From: a virus
DNA length: 26,787 bases
Strand: one strand, 5' to 3'
Virus record (IMG/VR): IMGVR_UViG_3300045922_000517
Coordinates: 1 to 26,787 of that record
The notes under the pieces were generated by a model, which saw nothing but the letters and a program-made list of their open reading frames with translations, did no database searches and had not been told where the DNA came from. The translations under genes were made by a program, and so were the position numbers. Of this stretch, positions 23,906 through 26,787 are shown in pieces; within the stretch, counting starts at the first letter, position 1, and the number at the start of each line of letters is the position of its first letter.

Positions 23906-23934
23906 TTGCATTGACATTATCCCCTTGATATGCT
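23906..23934 (+). promoter_or_regulatory. Candidate early rightward promoter
   Basis: TTGCAT (23906-23911) and TATGCT (23929-23934) are spaced by 17 bases; an overlapping TTGACA at 23911-23916 is a better -35 but badly spaced from TATGCT. Transcription would begin about 20 bp upstream of the first early gene's start. The CATTGACA string also occurs at the leftward promoter candidate, on the opposite strand. Confidence 0.4.
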
Positions 23935-23961
23935 AGGCCTTTAGAACCTATGGAGGACCAC

Positions 23962-24264
23962 ATGACCAATAGCAATCGTGACCCTGAAACCCTTGCCGCC
24001 CAGATCAAAGCGTGGGATTTGCACGACGTGCGCCAACTGCGCGATTTGCTTGTTCTATTTGAGGCGTGCCGCGATGAATTCGGCGGCCACATCAACGTTC
24101 AGCGTTACGTTGATTTTTCCAATCTGCCCTCGGCCTTGATCCCTGACGACATCGACACCGGCTATCCCGTGTGGGCTATGGATGTGCGGGGATACGCGCT
24201 GGTCGGCCTTGGCGCGCGCGACATCGAGCATGTCAATAAGATCCGCGACCGCTGCCGGTTCTGA
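23962..24264 (+). CDS. Early small protein, 100 aa
   Basis: I choose ATG 23962 (MTNSNRDPETLAAQ) because the GGAGG Shine-Dalgarno lies five or six bases before it; the upstream in-frame ATG (23950) overlaps that site. The protein is acidic, with a helical first half (IKAWDLHDVRQLRDLLVLFEACRDEFGG) and a second part with YPVWAMDVRGYALVGLGARDIEHVNKIR. No motif or membrane segment is recognised. It is the first gene of the rightward block and is followed by a structured repeat element, so it is likely an early-expressed accessory or host-takeover protein. Function not assignable. Confidence 0.75.
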   Translation: MTNSNRDPETLAAQIKAWDLHDVRQLRDLLVLFEACRDEFGGHINVQRYVDFSNLPSALIPDDIDTGYPVWAMDVRGYALVGLGARDIEHVNKIRDRCRF

Positions 24265-24318
24265 CAGCGGCGAGCGTGGCGGGTTGCTTCGGCGACCCAC
24301 CATCCCGCCTCTGGCGGA
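24262..24318 (+). repeat. 57-bp structured repeat, copy 1
   Basis: The element runs from the stop codon (TGACAG) of the first early gene toward the next ribosome site. Its last 45 bp are identical to copy 2. It can form GGGTTGC-TTCG-GCGACCC (24281-24298), a seven-pair stem with a UUCG tetraloop, then CCGCC-TCT-GGCGG (24305-24317). No T-tract follows. Possible roles: mRNA 3'-end protection, attenuation, or a site for recombination. Confidence 0.85.
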
Positions 24319-24340
24319 TGATGATGAGAGGAGGACTGAG

Positions 24341-24715
24341 ATGCGTATCACGATTTTTGACGGCATCTACGATGATCCCGCCCGTCTCTCGGCGGATGGC
24401 CGGACCGTCGAGCGGATGGACATCGACACGGGCGAGTGGCATCCGACGCCATACAGGGTCGGCGCTGTGGGCACACTGGAGCGGGCGCTGCATATCACAG
24501 ACGGCTGGGTCAAATACAGGCTGGATTTCTCTGGCAAGGGCATTCCTGGGAACAGCAACCCCCAGATTTGCCGCCATCACGGTTGGCGCGGGACGACGTG
24601 CGACGTCGAGGTGACTGCGCTCGGTGTGCGCCGGATCAAGTCTCTGCGCAAGCTCAAGCGTAGTGACGGCATCTCGGTCGAGCTGTCAGATGATCTCGCT
24701 CCCGATCTCCCCTGA
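24341..24715 (+). CDS. Repeat-bracketed early protein, 124 aa
   Basis: ATG 24341 is chosen because GAGGAGG lies just upstream; the open frame extends back to 24182 only through the previous gene and the repeat. The product starts MRITIFDGIYDDPARLSADG and contains GTLERALHITDGWVKYRLDF and ICRHHGWRGTTCDVEVTALGVRRIKSLRKLKR. It is mixed alpha/beta with a basic stretch near the C-terminus, without membrane segments. I do not recognise a family. It lies exactly between two near-identical 57-bp elements, so it may be an exchangeable cassette. Early expression and an accessory role are inferred. Confidence 0.75.
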   Translation: MRITIFDGIYDDPARLSADGRTVERMDIDTGEWHPTPYRVGAVGTLERALHITDGWVKYRLDFSGKGIPGNSNPQICRHHGWRGTTCDVEVTALGVRRIKSLRKLKRSDGISVELSDDLAPDLP

Positions 24716-24769
24716 CAGACGCGTGCGTGGCGGGTTGCTTCGGCGACCCACCATCCCGCCTCTGGCGGA
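24713..24769 (+). repeat. 57-bp structured repeat, copy 2
   Basis: Identical to copy 1 over the last 45 bp (24725-24769) and differing at three positions in the first 12. It also starts at a stop codon (TGACAG) and ends shortly before a Shine-Dalgarno. The same UUCG hairpin and second stem are present. The two copies are 451 bp apart and in direct orientation. Confidence 0.85.
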
Positions 24770-24793
24770 ATGTGCACCAACAGGAGAGATACT

Positions 24794-25129
24794 ATGCGCA
24801 TGATCAAGATTTCTGTCGGCAATGCCCTTAGTTTTGCCTTGCCCTGGAACGAGGAAACCGTTGCCCTTGCCGTCAAGCTGATCGGCAAACCGGTTTTTAT
24901 CGAGGAATACAAATCCACAAGTGTAACCGATTTTTCGCGCGTCTGGTGCAAGCCTGGCTCGGGCTGTTCTATTCAGATTATCGATCCGCACGATGTCTTT
25001 TATGGCACGATTGACGAATATCGCCGCCGGTCTGACCACGCCAGCCGCGCCGATTTGACCGCCGGGCAACAGCCTGCTGACGAACCCGATTGCGAAACCG
25101 CGTCGGTCGCCACCACCGATTGCGACTGA
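24794..25129 (+). CDS. Early small protein, 111 aa
   Basis: ATG 24794 follows an AGGAGAG site; an upstream in-frame ATG at 24770 has none. The product begins MRMIKISVGNALSFALPWNEETV, a beta-rich start, then FIEEYKSTSVTDFSRVWCKPG and IQIIDPHDVFYGTIDEYRRR. The C-terminal 30 residues are acidic and look disordered (QQPADEPDCETASVATTDCD). Four cysteines are present but in no evident metal motif. No family recognised. It follows the second 57-bp element and precedes the regulator region. Probable early accessory gene. Confidence 0.7.
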   Translation: MRMIKISVGNALSFALPWNEETVALAVKLIGKPVFIEEYKSTSVTDFSRVWCKPGSGCSIQIIDPHDVFYGTIDEYRRRSDHASRADLTAGQQPADEPDCETASVATTDCD

Positions 25130-25139
25130 AGTTTCGCGA

Positions 25140-25176
25140 CAAGGCCGGATGTCGCCCATCGCGGCACCCGGCCTTG
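25140..25176 (+). other. Hairpin upstream of the regulator genes
   Basis: CAAGGCCGG (25140-25148) pairs with CCGGCCTTG (25168-25176) over nine bases with a 19-base loop. There is no T-tract after it. It sits 10 bp after the previous stop and overlaps the -35 of the candidate promoter, so it may insulate the regulators from upstream transcription or be an operator. Confidence 0.5.
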
Positions 25177-25202
25177 AACACCCTGCACATTTGCACTATC
25201 AT
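25174..25202 (+). promoter_or_regulatory. Candidate promoter giving a leaderless mRNA
   Basis: TTGAAC (25174-25179), 17-base spacer, TATCAT (25197-25202). The ATG of the next gene begins 7 bases after the -10, about where transcription would start. No Shine-Dalgarno precedes that ATG. This layout is like the leaderless cI message made from lambda PRM. Confidence 0.5.
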
Positions 25203-25208
25203 CGTGCC

Positions 25209-25475
25209 ATGCAAATCGTCACCTATTTCGATCAGCTCAAAACTGCCGCGCGGCAGTTTGGCGACAATCCCGATCAAGTTCTGCTTCATGCCTTTGTCGA
25301 AGCAGGCTTGCCCACATCAACTTTTTACCGCGCCCGCAAGGGCACCGACCTGCGCGGTGACAAGGCAAGGCGCGTTGCACAGGTTTTGTTTAGTTGGGCA
25401 AAGGAAGGCGTCCCGCATGAATCGCGCGAACATCCGGAAACGTCCCCAGAAACGGACGCTGCCGCCGACACGTGA
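25209..25475 (+). CDS. Small HTH-like regulator, possibly leaderless
   Basis: I start at ATG 25209 (MQIVTYFDQLKTAARQFGDN) because a promoter-like sequence ends just before it and the longer frame (from 25149) would lie upstream of that promoter. The 88-residue product has a helical first part and FVEAGLPTSTFYRARKGTDLRG (about 30-55), which reads as a helix-turn-helix with a recognition helix at STFYRARKG. A helical segment (DKARRVAQVLFSWAKEG) and an acidic tail follow. It is likely a DNA-binding regulator of the early region. The 3' end overlaps the next regulator by 59 bp. No immunity region is proven. Confidence 0.6.
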   Translation: MQIVTYFDQLKTAARQFGDNPDQVLLHAFVEAGLPTSTFYRARKGTDLRGDKARRVAQVLFSWAKEGVPHESREHPETSPETDAAADT

Positions 25476-25689
25476 AGAGCGCGATTTCTATGCCCGACTG
25501 ATCGAGGCTTTGATTGAAACGCGCAAACGGCGCGGATTGTCGCAATCCGCGCTCGATGACATGATCGGCATAAGCGAGGGTTGCACCGCGAAATGGGAGA
25601 GTCTGGTGCGAATACCAGGCGCATTCTATCTGATGTGCTGGTGCAAGGCGCTTGGCGTGGAGATAGTTATCAGAGAGCGGAGACGGTAA
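25417..25689 (+). CDS. XRE-type HTH regulator, 90 aa
   Basis: ATG 25417 has a GGAAGG about nine bases upstream and lies within the previous gene in another frame. Residues ~22-75 form an XRE (Cro/C1-type) HTH: RDFYARLIEALIETRKRRGLSQSALDDMIG, then SEGCTAKWESLVRIPGAFYLMCWCKALGVEIVI. The LSQSALDDMIGIS block is the first helix-turn of the family. It could be a Cro-like or repressor-like protein, and its pairing with the preceding small regulator suggests a genetic switch. The stop (TAA) directly abuts the ATG of the DUF1064 gene, so the genes are co-transcribed. Confidence 0.75.
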   Translation: MNRANIRKRPQKRTLPPTREERDFYARLIEALIETRKRRGLSQSALDDMIGISEGCTAKWESLVRIPGAFYLMCWCKALGVEIVIRERRR

Positions 25690-26163
25690 ATGCCAAGACG
25701 GGTCCAGGGCGCAACCGAAAAAAGTCCTTATCGCCTGAGCAAACGGGCTATCTTGCGCGCCCGAAAATTGCGCGGCGAACTGCCGCCGCCTAGGAAACGA
25801 CGCAACAAATACAACAGCAAAGGTATCTGGATCGATGACATTTACTTTGCCAGCAAGGCCGAAGGCGAGCGCTATCGACAGCTTAAGGCTATCGAGGCAA
25901 CGGGAATTATCACGCGCCTGGAACTGCAACCGTCTTGGTCGGTCGTGGTCAACAACAAACTCATCTGCCACTATCGCGCCGACTTTCGCTATGACGTAAT
26001 CGATGATCGCGGAACGGTGTTAAAACAGGTCGTCGAGGACGTCAAAGGCGTGCCCAACGCGCTTTACAAGCTGAAGAAAAAACTGATCGAGGCGACGCAT
26101 GGCGTTCACATCATGGAGATTCCCGCCGCGCTGATCGACAAGTGGTGGAACCGCCTTCCATGA
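25690..26163 (+). CDS. DUF1064 / PD-(D/E)XK-like endonuclease-type protein
   Basis: The 157-residue protein matches the DUF1064 pattern found in phages: KYNSKGIWIDDIYFASKAEGERYRQL (about 40-65), then LELQPSWSVVVNNKLICHYRADFRYDV and VVEDVKGVPNALYKLKKKL. Candidate nuclease residues are E58/E60, D98 in RADF, and the E116/D117-x-K119 of EDVKG. The N-terminal 40 residues are very basic. It would process phage DNA branches or ends, but the activity is not established. The start is immediately after the preceding stop with GGAG upstream. Its stop overlaps the initiator ATG (ATGA). Confidence 0.75.
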   Translation: MPRRVQGATEKSPYRLSKRAILRARKLRGELPPPRKRRNKYNSKGIWIDDIYFASKAEGERYRQLKAIEATGIITRLELQPSWSVVVNNKLICHYRADFRYDVIDDRGTVLKQVVEDVKGVPNALYKLKKKLIEATHGVHIMEIPAALIDKWWNRLP

Positions 26164-26787
26164 GCAGCGAGACAATCGTTTGGGCTAAGCAGCAGGCTTG
26201 CGGCGATCCCGTGACCAAGGCGGTGTTGCTGGAAATCGCCAACCAAGCGCGGCCCAACGGGGTGTGCGACTATCTTTCGGTCAGGCGGATTGCCGAGGTG
26301 GTCGAGGTCTCGGTGCGCACGGTGCAGCGCCACATCGCCCTGCTTGAGAGCTCTGACCTCACCCGCGGCGGGCTGGGGCTGATCCGCCGGATCAAGCGCT
26401 ACCGCGAGGATGGCGGGCGCTATGCCAATGCATTCGAGCTGGTGGGCTATCAGCCGCCGCTTTCGCTCGGCGCGCGCCCCCGCGACAATTTGTCACCCCC
26501 CCCTGACAATTTGTCACCCCCCCCTGACAATTTGTCACCCCCCCCTGACAATTTGTCACCCCCCCCTGACAGATTGACGGGGACCCCCATGACAAATTGT
26601 CACCCCTTACATAACACTAATGACATGGGAAAGAACATAAATCTACCCTATGACACTAATGACAGGGGAGAGAATATAAATATGAATATAAATATAACCC
26701 CCCCCCCATCTCCTTACGGAGATGGCCCCCCCCCCTTGGAGCGGCGCGCGAGACGCGAACTTGAACCCGACTGGCGTCCCGACGAGC
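26160..26787 (+). CDS. Winged-HTH replication initiator, origin inside gene (partial)
   Basis: ATG 26160 overlaps the previous stop by four bases. The open frame continues to the window end (209 codons visible). Residues ~5-98 read as a winged-helix DNA-binding domain: QQACGDPVTKAVLLEIANQA, VCDYLSVRRIAEVVEVSVRT, VQRHIALLESSDLTRGGLGL (helix-turn-helix about 40-62), and RRIKRYREDGGRYANAFELV. From residue 109 the protein carries DNLSPPP four times, encoded by the iterons, and then an Asn-rich linker encoded by AT-rich DNA. This layout parallels lambda O: N-terminal origin-binding domain, linker over the iterons, C-terminal helicase-recruiting part (beyond the window). The other option is a plasmid-type Rep protein. 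Confidence 0.8.
   Translation, partial: MSSETIVWAKQQACGDPVTKAVLLEIANQARPNGVCDYLSVRRIAEVVEVSVRTVQRHIALLESSDLTRGGLGLIRRIKRYREDGGRYANAFELVGYQPPLSLGARPRDNLSPPPDNLSPPPDNLSPPPDNLSPPPDRLTGTPMTNCHPLHNTNDMGKNINLPYDTNDRGENINMNINITPPPSPYGDGPPPLERRARRELEPDWRPDE
26484..26602 (+). repeat. Iterons: four 21-bp repeats plus two related copies
   Basis: The unit GACAATTTGTCA + C8 + T is repeated exactly at 26484, 26505, 26526 and 26547 (each 21 bp, two helical turns). A degenerate copy starts at 26568 and TGACAAATTGTCA lies at 26590-26602. Each core is a dyad, TGACAA-T-TTGTCA (first copy starts C instead of T). TGACA half-sites recur at 26621, 26651 and 26660. They read in frame as DNLSPPP. Confidence 0.9.
26607..26699 (+). 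other. AT-rich tract beside the iterons (candidate unwinding element)
   Basis: I count 28 G/C in these 93 bases (about 30%), against a GC-rich surrounding. It includes ATAAATATGAATATAAATAT. It directly follows the iterons, as the AT-rich region follows the four lambda ori iterons. Rifts of this type open first at an origin. Confidence 0.7.
26706..26725 (+). other. Hairpin flanked by C-runs within the initiator gene
   Basis: CCATCTCC (26706-26713), loop TTAC, GGAGATGG (26718-26725) form a perfect eight-pair stem. It is flanked by long C-runs on both sides. It may be part of the origin (single-strand start site) or just mRNA structure. Confidence 0.55.

Larger units (their letters stand above)
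23354..23949. other. Divergent intergenic region, GC-rich and palindromic
   Basis: About 600 bp without a convincing gene separates the leftward late block from the rightward early block. It contains a GC-alternating run (23395-23407), many short GC-rich hairpins between 23480 and 23600, a plus-strand terminator-like hairpin (23598-23618), a nested palindrome block (23690-23793) and candidate promoters facing both ways. Long plus-strand frames (for example 23378-23914) have no protein-like sequence and are rejected. The texture recalls plasmid replication or mobilisation regions, but I cannot name a match. Confidence 0.6.

Noticed and set aside
23378-23914. Long plus-strand frame across the divergent region
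   Set aside because: Composition is driven by GC-rich palindromic DNA, with no Shine-Dalgarno and no protein-like pattern. Competing frames are equally open.
26484-26602. CRISPR-like array
   Set aside because: The 21-bp units are head to tail without unique spacers and stay in frame inside a protein. They fit iterons, not CRISPR.

Overview
The window is most of a tailed (podovirus-type) phage or prophage of a GC-rich Gram-negative bacterium. An alphaproteobacterium such as a sphingomonad or rhodobacter relative is my best guess, from overall composition and protein style; no marker in the window fixes the host. I see no host housekeeping gene, tRNA, rRNA, CRISPR array, insertion sequence, integrase or phage RNA polymerase.

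Late block (minus strand, 23353 down to about 272). Read in the direction of transcription it runs: small terminase, a 316-bp non-coding gap full of repeats, a 62-aa protein, large terminase, a small Cys-Phe-start protein, portal, a 93-aa protein, scaffold, a GNAT acetyltransferase, major capsid protein, an 81-aa capsid-associated protein, a double-hairpin terminator, tail tubular proteins A and B, three internal (ejection) virion proteins, a T7-type tail-fibre adaptor, a large receptor-binding/esterase-like tailspike, and a lysis cassette (tail-anchored membrane protein, SLT-type endolysin, two-TM holin candidate). Small proteins follow, including a 28-aa gene and a broken one. Nearly all genes overlap by 1-32 bp, so translation is probably coupled. 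The gene order is that of the T7-like virion module. At the extreme left (1-190, minus) is the N-terminal part of an HTH antitoxin.

Non-coding divergent region (23354-23949). It separates the leftward late block from the rightward early block and holds nested palindromes, a plus-strand terminator-like hairpin, and candidate divergent promoters.

Early block (plus strand, 23962 to the end). Three small unrecognised proteins come first. The second is bracketed by two near-identical 57-bp elements with UUCG-capped hairpins. Next come a regulator that may have a leaderless mRNA, an XRE-type regulator, a DUF1064 PD-(D/E)XK-like protein, and a winged-helix replication initiator that runs off the window. 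Inside the initiator gene lie four perfect 21-bp repeats carrying a TGACAA/TTGTCA dyad, followed by an AT-rich tract. This is the architecture of the lambda origin inside gene O.

Taken together, a T7-like virion module appears joined to a lambda-like, repressor-regulated replication region. The most unusual signals are the presumptive origin in the initiator gene; an abrupt reversal of strand composition near 23.0 kb, inside genes of one orientation, next to G-quadruplex and palindrome motifs (candidate pac/cos site or second origin); and the repeat-bracketed small gene.
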